In this document: positions 12,178-24,385 of the stretch, one piece after another
Numbering within the stretch: position 1 is the first letter of the stretch
How the letters are laid out: each line of letters starts with the position of its first letter
Assembly: GCF_003286085.1 (NCBI RefSeq)
Contig: NW_020825289.1
Coordinates: 7,688,001-7,752,000 of the forward strand
Reading direction: 5' to 3'
Origin: Drosophila persimilis
Taxonomy: Eukaryota > Arthropoda > Insecta > Diptera > Drosophilidae
DNA: 64,000 bases
Notes under the pieces: generated by a model
What the model saw: only the letters and a program-made list of their open reading frames with translations
What the model was told of the DNA's origin: nothing
Database searches by the model: none
Made by a program: the position numbers and the translations under genes

Positions 12178-12374
12178 AAATTTATTCCTCAATCGGATAA
12201 AATTATGAGTTCTGAGCTGAAGACCCTAGCTAGTTAGTGATACTCAACCGAATATCAAAATCGAGGAATATGATTGAATGTGAATAAAAAATTCGTCAGT
12301 ATATTTTGGTATATCTTGATACTGCGACGTATATTGTGGTATATTTCTGAGGGGCTCACCGCGGCCACACTGGT
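12178..12374 (+). mobile_element. MITE-like element, copy 2 (3' half)
   Basis: Aligns with the right half of the element at 23995-24385: CGGATAAAATTATG, a TAGCTAGT-like block, GAATATCAAAA, ATTCGTCAGTATATTTTGG and a terminal GCGGCCACACTGG. The terminal motif differs from the motif 1 consensus by one base (T to C). The left half is missing. Confidence 0.6.
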
Positions 12375-15300
12375 GAAAACATAAAAGTTGAAAATTGCAT
12401 TTAAAAAATCATTAAAAGTATGGATAAGTCGTCAGAAAATTGATTGAAAAAATTAGATATATTACTCGTTCCAGACAGTGTACGCGTGTGGAAATCGACA
12501 AAAAAAAAACAAATTTCAAGCGAAAAGGTAAATGTGGAATGGGCGTGCAGAGGGAGCAGCAGTAAAGAAAATGGCGTAATCACGCACTCAAACCCAAAAG
12601 CAAACCAACAAACGCAACGTAAACGGAATAAACGATATCCAATCAGCCAGTCAGCAATAATTTTTATAAAAAACAGCCAAAGAGCAAGAAACAAAATTGA
12701 GAAAAAGAATAAATGTATTATAAAGTGAAAAATTGTGAGGAAAGCAGCGTAAGCAACGCTTTTTATTGTGCAGCCATATTTTTTTCGTGAAAAAAAAAAC
12801 GTAAATGATCATATATACGTATGTACATATAAAGAATTAACTGAAAAAAAGAAGCACTTCGTATCAGATCGTCCCGTTGTTCGCAAACACAAGCAGTTTT
12901 CAACGCGATTCGATTCTCGTTCAACGTACGTTGATATATAAGTACATACATACATATGTGCACACGTATATTCATATAAATATATGTGTGTGTTCATTTG
13001 TATGTACACATGTACTTTCAATATCGCGATGGCATCACAAAAACACGACGCGCACAAACACACGCACGCATGTTCGGACATAGAGACAATATTGTATGTA
13101 TGTATACGTTTGGTTCGACTGGTTGTTGTTGCTGCTGCTGTTGTTGTAAATAGCCGTGAGCGAGCAGAGCGAACACATAAGGGCTGGCTCAATTTATAAA
13201 TATAAAAAAGCATGTGGCTGCGCAGCGGCTGAGCAGCCAGCGTCGTTGTCCGCAGAGCGCAAGGGATTTTATTACGTCGAGCGTTTCGTTCGGTCGTTGG
13301 GTTCGTTTTATATTTTTGGATATTTACACATGTTCATGCATCTCTCCATTCCATATCCCATATGCATCTCTTTCTCTCTCTCTCTCTCTTCGGCTCTTGC
13401 TCTGTGTGTGAGAGCTGCTCTGCTGGCTCCTTGAATGCAACGTAACGGGAAACTGGCGAGTGCAACGCGAGACGTGACAACGTGAAAGGGTATAGCCATG
13501 GAAAAGGGAGAGGGTATAGTGCATGTGGGGACTGCAGAGAGTGCAGCGACAACCGTATTCGATCCCCACCCGCAAAGCGTAGTCCGTGAAATATTCCACG
13601 ATACATTTTCCTTTGGTCATAGGGCTTGCCCAGCAACACCAATACATATCAATATACATACAAATACAGTCCGGTTCGTGAAAATAGTGCAGCCAATTAA
13701 AACGTGCTGAAAGCACCGTTCTTGAAGGGATACCTGTGTTAATGGAACCCAGTGAAAGCTCTATAAAATGTGAATCCATGTGGTACCGGATATTCCTCGT
13801 AAACTTAACTTAAATATCGAATGTGAATCACTTTTGGATGGAAATGTGCTAACGTCACGGCAAATAACGCTGAAACAGTTCCTCGAACATGAGTCAATTG
13901 CTTAAAACCTGATTAGTCATTGTTTTACAGATGTCCAACTTAATTAAGAAATTTGTCAAGGGCATATTTTGCAGCATTGATTAGATTGTACGTTGTCTTT
14001 GCTCGTTTCGACTATCCATCCACGCAACAAGAAGGGAATTCCAGTACAATTTCTTGCAGAAAACATGAGCCTGAGTAATCTTCAAAATTGGTAAACAGCT
14101 TGTACCGATTCTCTGGCGTCTCATTTTCATGAATATAAAAACGTGCCTCCCTTCAGAGCGTTGCAAACGACGACTCAAAATTGTACTACCTTTTGTAAGG
14201 AGACACATTTTCAAACCAAAACTTGTATGCCTACAGTGATTCCAAGGGCTCTACTCTCCTACAAATTTCTTGATACCAGCATCAGCGACTGCTACTGCGA
14301 CGGCAGTGAAATATGTAGTTTCACCCAAGTACAACCAGTTTTTGGCGTTCATTTACGAACACAAGGCCAAAGTTCAAACAAAACAAAGGTTCTCGTGCCA
14401 TTTGAGCTTTTGCTTGCTGCCTTCTGCTGTATCTTATCACGAGTGTGTGTGTGTGAGTGTGTGCTTGGAACTTGTGAGCACTCGCTAAACTATCAATCAG
14501 TGCTCCGTACATATCTCAAACTTCTTATAATTGCGCAGAAGAATGCAGTGCGGAATTTAATCGACATGGAAAATGAGCGGCGGAGAATGATATCGATTGT
14601 GGGCCAGCTGTTTATCGGTAGAAAGCTGCAGCAATAACTGTGGATCTAAGTCGCTTTCAGCTCAAACGTTAAGTGGAAATCTCTACAGACATTTGCGCCA
14701 GCAACTGATTGACATATTGATCGGTAAGGGATCTGGGGTTTGCGTGGAAGCAATCGTTTATAGAGATTCGATTCCCCCTAAAAGAAGTCAATGAACTGTT
14801 TTTCAATGTGACTAGAACTGCCAAGGGCATTTGTGTTTGAAAATAATACATTCCTCCAAATTGGTACATACAGTGCCCACCCGATTGAGGGAATAACTTT
14901 TAGTTCTCTCTAGTGTGTTCAATATTGTAAAATTATTTCATCAAAATCTGTGTATAAACACGAAAGATGGCTTTGAATTCGGGCCAATTTGGCAAAAGTC
15001 TCTTTTAAATTTAAAAAAAAAAAGTTACCCAGCCTTCTCGTCTTCCCACATTGAACTTTCGACCCGCTGACCGGACAGACCCTGGTGAGACTTTGGCTCC
15101 AGCTGCACCTACTCCGGTGCCACAGCTGAGGGACTACAGCGATACACGACCGACTTTGCAGCAGTCCAAGTCCTTCAGTTGACATCCGCAGAGCAACCCC
15201 AAACACACACACGCACAGAGGCACACATATACACGAGCGACGTAGATGAAGTGAAACGGATACAATGCCCTGCGGCAGCCGCTGAGGCGGCAGCGCCAGC

Positions 15301-17421
15301 GCCAGCTTTCTTCCCTTGCTTTAATCGAAAAACAGGATTTTCATCCCCGTCGAGAGCAGACTTTAGTTTTAATTTCATTATAACTGGAGAAATTGCAGTA
15401 GGACTTCTCTGGCAAGAAACATGCGTATTAAATTCACAATTTCCCAGATGGAAATAGAAAGAGCGAGAGGGGAAGTGGAAGTGGAAGGGGGATGGCGAGA
15501 GCGAGAGTGGACGAGGGTAAACTATTTTATTGAAATGAAATTTATTAGGCGATTAGTTAGTTAGGTGCCGCCGCCCTTAACCCGGGGGGAGGGGGAATAC
15601 AAGGTGGAGCATGTGCGTGCGCGTGGCCAGCGAAACGTTGTCGTCATCGCCCCCCATAGTCATAGTCGTCGTCGCAGTCGCATTTCGAGTCAGATGATAA
15701 AGGCAAATACATACACACACGTACTAAATAATCCGGGGATGTGGCCGCAACGTTATCGCGGCGCCCTCTGAAAAAAAACAACAACAAATGGAAATAATAG
15801 AAAAACTTATATTTGGCATTCCAATCGAAAACAAATCCAGGAATATATATTTTTGGAACCCGGGACTGTAGGATTACAGTAATTTCAGTGCAGCTCTGCA
15901 ACACCTGCTCTCTTGCATTCTCTCTTTAGCTCTCGCTCTCTCTCTACCTCTGTGTGTGTGCGCTCTCTCTTGTGCTGTACTTTTGACCCTCCAACCACTT
16001 GTTTCGATTTTCGCAAGAAATGGGACCACACCACACTGACAAGGAGCAGACACAACAAAAACGAAAAGAAGAATGAACAAAAAAAAAAACAAAAGGTAAA
16101 CAGAGAAGCTAAGTAGAGGGAGAGAGAGAGAGAGAGAGATGGGCGGACGGAACGAAACGGAGTTGCAAATATTGCAACTGCTTAAAATTTCCAAAATACT
16201 AAAATTGCAAGTCGAAAACTGCACTTGCGTGTAGGTGTGTGTGTGCTCTCATTTCGTGCTGAAAGAGAATACACAAAAGGGACCGACGACAGGCAGGCGG
16301 CGAGAAAAGGACGGGCAGATAGACAGACAGACAGGCGGATAGGCCGGAGGAAGACCTTTTATTTACTTTCTGCTAGGGAAGAGAGGAGAGGGCCGACCCG
16401 ACCTGAAATCTGAGCATTTTGAACATCTGTTCAGAAAATTTTGGTTTGTTGATTTCACCAGCCAAAAAATTATTGAATACATGTTTTGGGCTGCATCTGT
16501 GTGGATGTGCAAGTACAGACACACACAGACATACTACACATGCACAGTATGTATACTGCATATATAAGCACACACAATGCAAAGTGTGAAACAAGACTCT
16601 TTTTCACATACCTGCTTTACTTTATTCCAGGTAACGTCGACGACAACGGAATAACTAAGAGAAGCCAGCAACCAGCAGCAGCGGCAGCACGAAGCGAGCA
16701 GCAGAGCACGCAGAATAAAGAAACAAGGAAACATTTGCACAGCACAACCGAGCAACTGCAGCAGCAGCAGCAGCCAGGCCAGGCAGGCAGGCAGGCAGGC
16801 AACGACAAGAAAAACCACTTCAACAAAAGAGGATAACATATTGGAAGTGCTCGCACACATACCCTTACCCATACAGCTCACTTACACACACACGCACGAG
16901 TGGAAAGAGAGACGAAGCATTGTACGTGCCCGGTTGACGGTGGGAAAGTAAACCGACATCTTTTTACGAGCAGAGAGTTTTGCAATCAGAAGAAGACAGC
17001 AAGCAGCCCCAGAGAGTGTTCACAGTTGATCGGGCCAGCCCTTTGATAACACACATACGGAAAGAAAAAGAGCGAGAGAGAGAGGTAGCTGCTAGCAGTG
17101 AGATCGGAGACGGGACAGGTTGCTGCCCAAAGCCGAAAACCGAAAACCGAAAAACCAAAAACTCGAACGAACACAACGCATTTGGAAATCAAGCCAGGCC
17201 CCAGCCAGCGGAAAGTGCGTGAGCGTTTGTGCGTGCGTAATCGAAGCTCCAAAAACTGTGAGAAGACCAGACCCCCCGACTTCGATCCCCCGTGAACTGC
17301 ATTTGCCCAGCGTTGCCACATCGCCAGTACGCGTGGGGGCGTAAAACCAGTGCTGGATAGCACCAAGAAGACACTAGGAACAAAACAAATCCAATCCATG
17401 AGCAACTAAATCGAAATTAAA
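12375..17421 (+). other. Probable promoter and 5' UTR region of the transposase-derived gene
   Basis: About 5 kb with no supported coding sequence, rich in CA/TG and CT repeats. A TATAAATATAAAA block at about 13194-13207 could be a TATA promoter. A 3' splice site, TTTATTCCAG at 16621-16630, followed by open, A- and CAG-rich sequence running into the ATG at 17422, suggests that a long noncoding exon starts at 16631. Several short upstream ORFs lie in that exon, such as one at 17098-17295. All of this is motif-based inference. Confidence 0.4.
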
Positions 17422-19014
17422 GTGAAATTCAAACGAATTGAATCGTTATCCTCATCGCAAAACAGATTCCAAATGAAAACGATCGTGCTCAGTCCGGACG
17501 ATCTGCAGAACTTCAACAAGTTCATCTATGACCCGAAGTCAGCCGCCCAGCTGGCCGCCAGCGCGGGGGCGATTGGAGCAGCGGCGGCAGCGGCAGCTGC
17601 CGTACACGGCCAGCAGCCAGGAGGAGCGAACACCACCACAGTGCAGCTAGTGGCCGGCGGTGGTGGCCTCGGCAATCCCACAGTTGTTCCAGTCCCCACC
17701 AGCACAGCGCAGACCAGTGCCAATAACCTGATGGCTCTGCATTACTATCTGAAGCATCCGGGAATACAGCAGATGCCGAGCGCAACCACGGTCCAGCATC
17801 ACCAACATCAGCACCAGCAGCAGCTGTTGGCCCAGTCGCAGACACAGCTAAAGCAGCTGCAGTTGAAGCAGCCCACAATCCACCAGCACCAGCAGCACAT
17901 CAGCTACCACCATCCGTACTACCAGCAGACGCAGCCCCAGCAGCAGCTCCAGCTGCAGCCACAGACACAGATGAGCCACAGCAATCCGCACGTTCCGCTG
18001 AAAAGTCAGCAACCGCCACAGACCCATCTGCCCGTGCATGCTCTGAACCAGAACTCCAACTTCTCAGCGGCCAGCTCCAGTACAGGAGGAACAGCTTCCA
18101 GTCATGCGCCCACACAGCAGTCGAACGGCTCCAGTGTATCACCCACCATCATCCAAAGGGTCACGGCAGTGGGCGGACCAAACAGCAGTAACATTGCGGC
18201 CGCTGCCAACGCGCTCCTGCGAGCCTCGGCCGCCGGCAATGCCAACACCTCGTCCTCGTCATCGAGCTCCTCCTCCTCTTCCTCGTCGGCGTCGTCGAGC
18301 TCTTCGTCAGCCTCTTCTTCCAGCTCAACTAACTGCGCCAAGAAGCTGAAAACAGAGCCCGCCCTCTCGCAGTACAACCAGACGGAACGCCTCAACTTCG
18401 CCAACACGTACATCGTGTGGAGCGAGGAGCACTGGCGACGGGTGGTCTTCCACGACGAGCGGCGCTTTAACCTGGACGGACCCGACGGCTTCTCCTACTA
18501 CTTTCACGACTTGCGGAACTACGAGCGCACTCTGTCGCAGCGGCCGCGCGGCAACTCTGTCTACATCTACCTGATGATCTGTGTGGGTGGGGCCCTCCAT
18601 CTGGAGGTGTCGTCAGCCAAACTGCGTCCTGAGTCATGCATCGAGGCCGTTATGCGCGAGCGACCGAATATCATCAGCAAACTAGGTGGTAGCACAGAGT
18701 TTGTGCTGCAGGACCACAACTGGATGTCGCATGCACTGCCCACGGCCCAGGACCTGCTCAATACCAAGGGTCTCAAGACCCAGAAGTGGCCGTCCATTGC
18801 GCACGACCTCAACATTATGGAGAACATCTGGGGCTGGCTCATCCGAGAGGTGTTCGACGGCGGCCGGAAGTTCTCGCGCAAGGACGACTTGATATTCCGC
18901 ATCAAGGAGGCGTGGTCCCGACTGCCGCTCGATCTGATCACCAACCTGTACAGCACCCTGCCGGAGCGCATCACGGAGCTGTACTACACACAAGGCGTCT
19001 ACACGAATTGTTGA
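17422..19014 (+). CDS. Host gene derived from a Tc1/mariner transposase
   Basis: One long exon encodes 530 residues from ATG 17422 (MKFKRI) or 513 from ATG 17473 (MKTIVLSPDD). The first 300 residues are low complexity: an Ala run, Gln/His-rich blocks and a Ser run of about 35. Residues about 310-530 are a Tc1-type DDE domain: TERLNFA, WSEEHWRRVVFHDERRF, VLQDHNW, WPSIAHDLNIMENIWGWL. The acidic triad positions are present as Asp345, Asp431 and Glu467, with 35 residues between the last two. The N-terminal paired-type DNA-binding domain of a Tc1 transposase is not visible, and I see no flanking terminal inverted repeats. A multi-kilobase UTR context and intact frame argue for a domesticated gene. 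I do not recognise a published name; nuclear DNA binding is plausible but not shown. Confidence 0.85.
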   Translation: MKFKRIESLSSSQNRFQMKTIVLSPDDLQNFNKFIYDPKSAAQLAASAGAIGAAAAAAAAVHGQQPGGANTTTVQLVAGGGGLGNPTVVPVPTSTAQTSANNLMALHYYLKHPGIQQMPSATTVQHHQHQHQQQLLAQSQTQLKQLQLKQPTIHQHQQHISYHHPYYQQTQPQQQLQLQPQTQMSHSNPHVPLKSQQPPQTHLPVHALNQNSNFSAASSSTGGTASSHAPTQQSNGSSVSPTIIQRVTAVGGPNSSNIAAAANALLRASAAGNANTSSSSSSSSSSSSSASSSSSSASSSSSTNCAKKLKTEPALSQYNQTERLNFANTYIVWSEEHWRRVVFHDERRFNLDGPDGFSYYFHDLRNYERTLSQRPRGNSVYIYLMICVGGALHLEVSSAKLRPESCIEAVMRERPNIISKLGGSTEFVLQDHNWMSHALPTAQDLLNTKGLKTQKWPSIAHDLNIMENIWGWLIREVFDGGRKFSRKDDLIFRIKEAWSRLPLDLITNLYSTLPERITELYYTQGVYTNC

Positions 19015-21250
19015 CAACCGACAGAAGAGCAACGTGGACGTGGATGTGGATGTGGTGGTATGTTGTCTCCCAGCTCAGGGCACTCCCTTCGGCTCAGCTC
19101 CGCCTGGAAGTGGGAGTGGGAGTGCAGACGGATTCGATTCTAGGACTTCGTCCGTCTAAGGGGAACTTTCACGACCTGATCCTGCTGCCGATGCCAACAC
19201 GCCTGGCATCCATCCCGCTGGGTCAACCAGTGGGATGGGGGCGTGAGCGGCGTTCCTCTGCCGGATACAAAAATCAATACAGAAGAAGGAAATCTTTATA
19301 CAATTCAACTTAACTTTTTGTGTATAGCTTTAAGATGTGTGCAACAGAGCAGACCAGACCGTACCGGACGGACCGACCGACGGACGGACATACGGGAGCG
19401 GGACAGAGAGACGCCTGGTTTAAGGTTATACAGTTTTTTTTTAGTTATTTAAAACAAAAACAAAAAAATGGAAAAACATGCAAGAAAAACAATCGCGCGA
19501 GAGGTTTGGGCACGCCATGTGTGTGTGGTGACACTGGCAGACACACGAAAAGTGTTGCCATATCGCTTTGTAATTAGTGTTTTTATTCCTTCCTTCACCC
19601 GTATCCACCACATCCACACACACACACACACTCCCGCACCCCCCGCATAATGTGTAAGGCTTAATTTTAGTTGACGTTTGCCTCCTTTTCTACCCAATCC
19701 CATCCCCCAACTCCCCTCCCCACCACACCCAACGCCCTAAATATACGTATTTAGATTATACATATACATAATTATTAGTTGCAAAACAAATTTATTTGAA
19801 CTTAACTCCTTTTGTTGATTGTTTTTAGTTATGCAAGCGAGAAATGTAGTAGTAGAGAAGAGAAAGACGCATGAAGAGCGCAGAGGAAATTTATGAAAAG
19901 CGAGAAGAGCAAGCAAGATGAAATGAATAAATAAACTTGTAACTAAAGTATTATTGTAAGGCATAGTTTTTGTTGTAGCAAAATACGGAAACGAACTCAC
20001 GTAAAATTATACAGACAGACAAAACACACACACACACACACTCACATAAATAAACACACGCAAGAATCCTATCATGTAAAATGTTTACGAACAGAAATTA
20101 TAAATAAACTAATTATCAATGTAATTAATACATATTAAACAAAAGAATAACAAAACGAAACAAAGCAAAGCAAAAGCAACTTAGTGTTAATTTAAGATCA
20201 AAAATAACTAACTGAAGAGTATAGAAAACTAGAAATCGATAGAAATCATGCTGAATTCAACCCCAAACGAAACCGAACCCAAACCCAGCCCACATCCGCC
20301 CTTCCCTACCCCCACCGTCAGACAGAAAAGAACCCATAAAACTCGAACAAAACTTCCTAGTGATGGGTGGCAAAAGCACTTCATTTGCCACCGCTAAATG
20401 GCAGCTACTGGCGAGCTCCGTTCTTGGTGTTTCTGTGAGAGAAGGCAAATGGATAGTACGCTCCCCATGAAAACCCATATTTAGCAATACAATGAATGAA
20501 CTGAACAAAATGAAAGCAACTAATCTATGAAAGTATCCTTGAAATAAACACACACATATATATGTATGCATATATGTATATGAACCGTATAAAAACACTT
20601 ATCTCTCAATTGTAATTTGGCAGATACGATATGTGAATGTGATTCCTCTCTTGTTTCGCTTTGTGCAATGCATGAACTACTCTGGAAAGAACTTTATACA
20701 TCATGCATATACACATAAAAATACACAGAAAGATCAACAAAAGTGGAATTATTACGATTAAATAATAAAAACACGAGAAATGCAATTACCAATAAAAACT
20801 ACCAGCAAAATACGTAACAAAACTCAAGAATACCCCAAATGAGCTTTTATTCCTTGCGATCGATAGGAATTATGCGATTACCGATATCCTGATGATCGGA
20901 TTTGAATCCTTCTATATTCGATAGAAAGGCAGTTTCTAATTTTAAAAGGCTTTATTCAAAATTCGTGTGCGTTATAAAAATTGGTTTCCTGTATACATGA
21001 TACTTTCCAATGTGTAAATATCTCTTGTATATATATATACTAAAGGTGTATACATACTCTATTTGGTCTATTGGCACGGCAAAAGTGTTTGGAGTTGTAA
21101 ATATCGTTGCATTCAAATCTATTCTAGGCACTTTTGAGTCTGTTGCAATCAGTTGAATGTTCGTATTGGGGCTACATTATGCTTTCATACTTTGTGCAGT
21201 CACATTGAAATACTGTTAAGTGGTTCCGTTCGGAGTCTGTGTGACATTTT
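19015..21250 (+). other. 3' UTR of the transposase-derived gene and spacer to Testin
   Basis: AT-rich sequence with many AATAAA hexamers from about 19928 to 20795 and CA repeats near 19616-19630 and 20022-20040. It reads like a long 3' UTR with several alternative poly(A) sites, followed by the 3' UTR of the convergent Testin gene. No ORF is supported. Confidence 0.5.
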
Positions 21251-23880
21251 TCATGGAATCCGGCTGCGTACACAGGTGGGACTGCAAAAGGGCAAGTCCT
21301 GCTTGACACAGAATCGGCCACCGATCAGCGACTTCGAACATTGGACACCAGCGCAGACAAAGCACTGGCCATGCCAGTGGATGTCGCCCCAGGCCACACC
21401 CTGGTCCGCCGGACCGATGGGCAGCTGACACTGCCTGCAATTGACGGCAAAGAACTTGTCGTAACACTGCAGACACAGCGGCATGTTGGACTTCTCGTCG
21501 GGAATGTACTGCTGACCGGCCAGCGGCTCGTCGCACTGGTAGCAGCAGAAGTGCTTTATGTGGTACGTGGCGCCCTCGGCGGCCGTGTACTCCTTGGTGA
21601 AGATCAGCTCGTCGCAGGCCTTGCAGCGTGGAATCTTCAGCTTGATGGCCAGGTCACGGCCACAGTACACCTGTCCCTGGTGGAAGAAGTAGACCAAGTC
21701 GGCCAGCAGCTCGCGGCAGGTGTGACACTTAAAGCAGCCGGGATGCCAGGCAATCTCCTTGCCGGCACGTTCTGCCTTGACGGCCACCTCGCCGCAGCCA
21801 ATAGGCTGACTGCAATCGCCGCAGTTGATGGTGGGCACGGGCTCTAGGAAAGCATGAATAGTAGCATTAGATTGGAATGGGGGTGTGCCCTCTGAATAAT
21901 CTCACCTCTCGCTGATGGCTCGGTGCCCTGCAGACGCAGCTGCTGGAACTGCTCCGCCATGCCCGCACAGTTGGGATACATGTTCATGTCTTCGATGCCT
22001 GGAATGGTGGTGAATTTTCCCTGGCCGGGGGTAAGATCATCGCTGCCATAGCCTGGGGTCGAGGGCTTCGAATGGAAGCCGGAATCGCTGCTCTGCGAAG
22101 TGGGCAACTCCCCGTAGGGCTTAGCATAGGCAATGTCTCGACTGGCATTGGCCATGTCAGCGAACACCTTGTCAATGTCGTCGAGGAGCTGCTCGTCGTT
22201 CAGCAGCCAGTCGTGCACCTGCTTGATGGGCTGCAGCAACTGGCACTTGTCGTGTTCAATTCCCTTGTCCTGAAGGGTGCGGAAGAGACGGTCATAGTAC
22301 GGACCATTGGCCACCGCCGAATGGAGCATATTCCTGTCTACTCCGACTTGCTGCAGCTGCCCCTTGGTTGTGGGCGACAATCCACGCAGCTGGCTAAGGC
22401 TCTCCACGGCAGCTGGCGAGCTGGCAATGATTACGGGCGGAGGAGGACGGCCGGCCCGCGCCTCTAGCAGCGCCTGTTTCAGGGGCTCCGCTTGTATTAT
22501 CTGGGCAAAGACTGGATCGCGATCATAGTCGATGTTGGCCGGCAGACCGCAGTCGTAGACAATGGTCGAGACGCCGCCGAACTTGACGCGTCGCATGGGC
22601 GTGTCCTGTCGCATTTGGGCACCGAATCTGGCCTGCACCGGATTCTTGAGCGGCAGCGGGGAGTTGAAGGGAGTAGCTGGCGAGGATTTAAGAGGTGTTA
22701 CCGCTGTCATGGGTGGGGGACAGATGGTGTTAATCTCTGCCCTAAATTGTGGATTGTGCACGTACTCCTTGCGAAACTCGGCGATGGGGCCCAACTTGGG
22801 ATCCCTTGAGATGTTCAGGTTCTTCTCCTAAAAGGGAATTTCATTTAATGAAGTTCATCAAAATCAAGTCCCAAGTGTATTCTTACCTGTAGCATGCCCA
22901 GCACTTTGTCATAGATGACGCCATGGGTCACAAGACTTTGCAGCGCCTGCTTGCTGATTCCCAGCAGCTTCTCCTTGGTGTGTGCCTGGAGGGCACCGTT
23001 TTCCTCAAACTGAGTTATAGAGTCGGTCAACGGCTCCGAGAAGGCCACAAGCAGCTTGGGCTGGGCATTCGCCTGGCTGGACAAGGCATCGGTCACCTTC
23101 GGATTGGACAGAAGCTCTGTCAGCGTGGCATCAGCTACGGGCGAGAGGCCCAGGTACTGCCAGGTCTTGTTGGCCGCTTCCGATTGGATGGGGGGTGTCA
23201 CATGCTCAACATAGCCATGGGTCAAGCGGTTGCCAACGCGCACAACAATTCCCTGGCCCACGCATTGCTCGCGCAGCTTCTGCACATACTGCTGCAGCTG
23301 GCGGGCTTCTGTTTCGGACAGACCATCGCAAAGAGCTGCATCCAGATCGTGCGGAGGGACCTGGAACTCCAATTGCTGCTTCCGCCGGTGGGCCGCATCG
23401 CTGCCAGCCACGGGTATCTGGGCAGGACCCAGTTTCTCCATGTAATCCGTCACCACATCGGGAGCCGCATTCGGGGGAACCCACTCCAGTTGCACCGGCT
23501 GGCTGGCAAGGGCCTTGATTTTTATATCTAAATGTAAGTATCTTTTATAATGAGTTATTCGCTTTGTTTGCGATGAACCACTTACAAGCTGGCTTCGCCC
23601 TTATCTGGCCAAGAATCTCGAACTGTGCCCACCCGGTGGCGTCATCATCCGTACACATGTGTTGATTCTTACGACACTTGCAGTTCCGGCAAACCTTTCG
23701 CCAGAAGTGGAGATCCAGGCCCGGACATTTGTCTTTGCACTCGGTGCAGGGTGCTCCGGCCCCCGACTCATGTCCCAGCTTCGAACGCTTCAAGAGTTCG
23801 CGACGGTTTTCCAACTTCGACAGCCATTCTGGTGCTGTGGGTGTTTCCACGCACGAGTTGGGGCTCTTAGCATCGGACAT
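21251..23880 (-). CDS. Testin: Cys-rich, PET and three LIM domains
   Basis: Four minus-strand exons, 23880-23586, 23527-22887, 22827-21906 and 21843-21251, join in phase to 816 residues. Residues 30-80 hold the Cys-rich block ([16 protein letters not shown]) typical of Testin. A PET domain starts near residue 109 (LEWVPPN) and runs to about 195. The last exon carries three tandem LIM zinc fingers (CGDC...[18 protein letters not shown]...CCYQC, CRQCQLP...HGQCFVC). Human TES has about 421 residues, so the roughly 420-residue linker between PET and LIM, rich in Pro, Ala and Gln, is the main difference. Testin/Prickle proteins bind actin regulators such as zyxin, Mena and VASP at focal adhesions and act in planar polarity. 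It diverges from qkr54B across a MITE. Confidence 0.88.
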
Positions 23881-23994
23881 GTTTGGGCAATCAGTGTAAA
23901 GGATTGACTGGCAGGTGACTCATATCCTGGGAGTAGCCGGCACCCTTAAGTTTTAGTTGAATTGGTTTTTGTTGTCTATAAAATAAATGTTGTC

Positions 23995-24385
23995 TATGTG
24001 ACCGCGAATTCAGCGAAAAAATATGCCGTCTGACCACCAAAAATATTATTTACGGTATATCGGTATATAATGGTATATTTGATCAATTTCATCAATCTAT
24101 TAAATTTCATTTTTAAAGGTATATAGAAATCCAATTAAAGCAAGTGTTTAAAATAAGCCTGTCAAGGAGAAAATTGATTCATTAATGGGATAAAATTATG
24201 TGGGCACGGCTGAGAGATCTGTTTAGCTAGTAATATTCGACGGAATATCAAAAACGAAGAATTTACATAATTGAACTTCAATTCGTCAGTATATTTACGG
24301 TATATGTTGACAATGAGACGGTATATTTTGGTATATTTCTGAGGGTCGGACGGTATATTTTAACGATAAATCCGTGGTCACACTG
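23995..24385 (+). mobile_element. MITE-like element, copy 3 (full length) between Testin and qkr54B
   Basis: A roughly 390-base element with imperfect terminal inverted repeats of about 40 bases. The left end reads TGTGACCGCG...ATATGCCGTCTGACC and the right end GGTCGGACGGTATATTTT...CCGTGGTCACACTG. Internal sequence matches copy 1 in reverse. Core-promoter motifs are embedded: GTCAGTATATTT at 24285-24296 is a perfect Ohler motif 6, TGGTCACACTG at 24375-24385 is a perfect motif 1 facing qkr54B, and the left end on the minus strand gives CGGTCACATAG facing Testin. The element contains no ORF. The nearest ATGs are 115 bases (Testin) and 752 bases (qkr54B) away. Confidence 0.75.
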
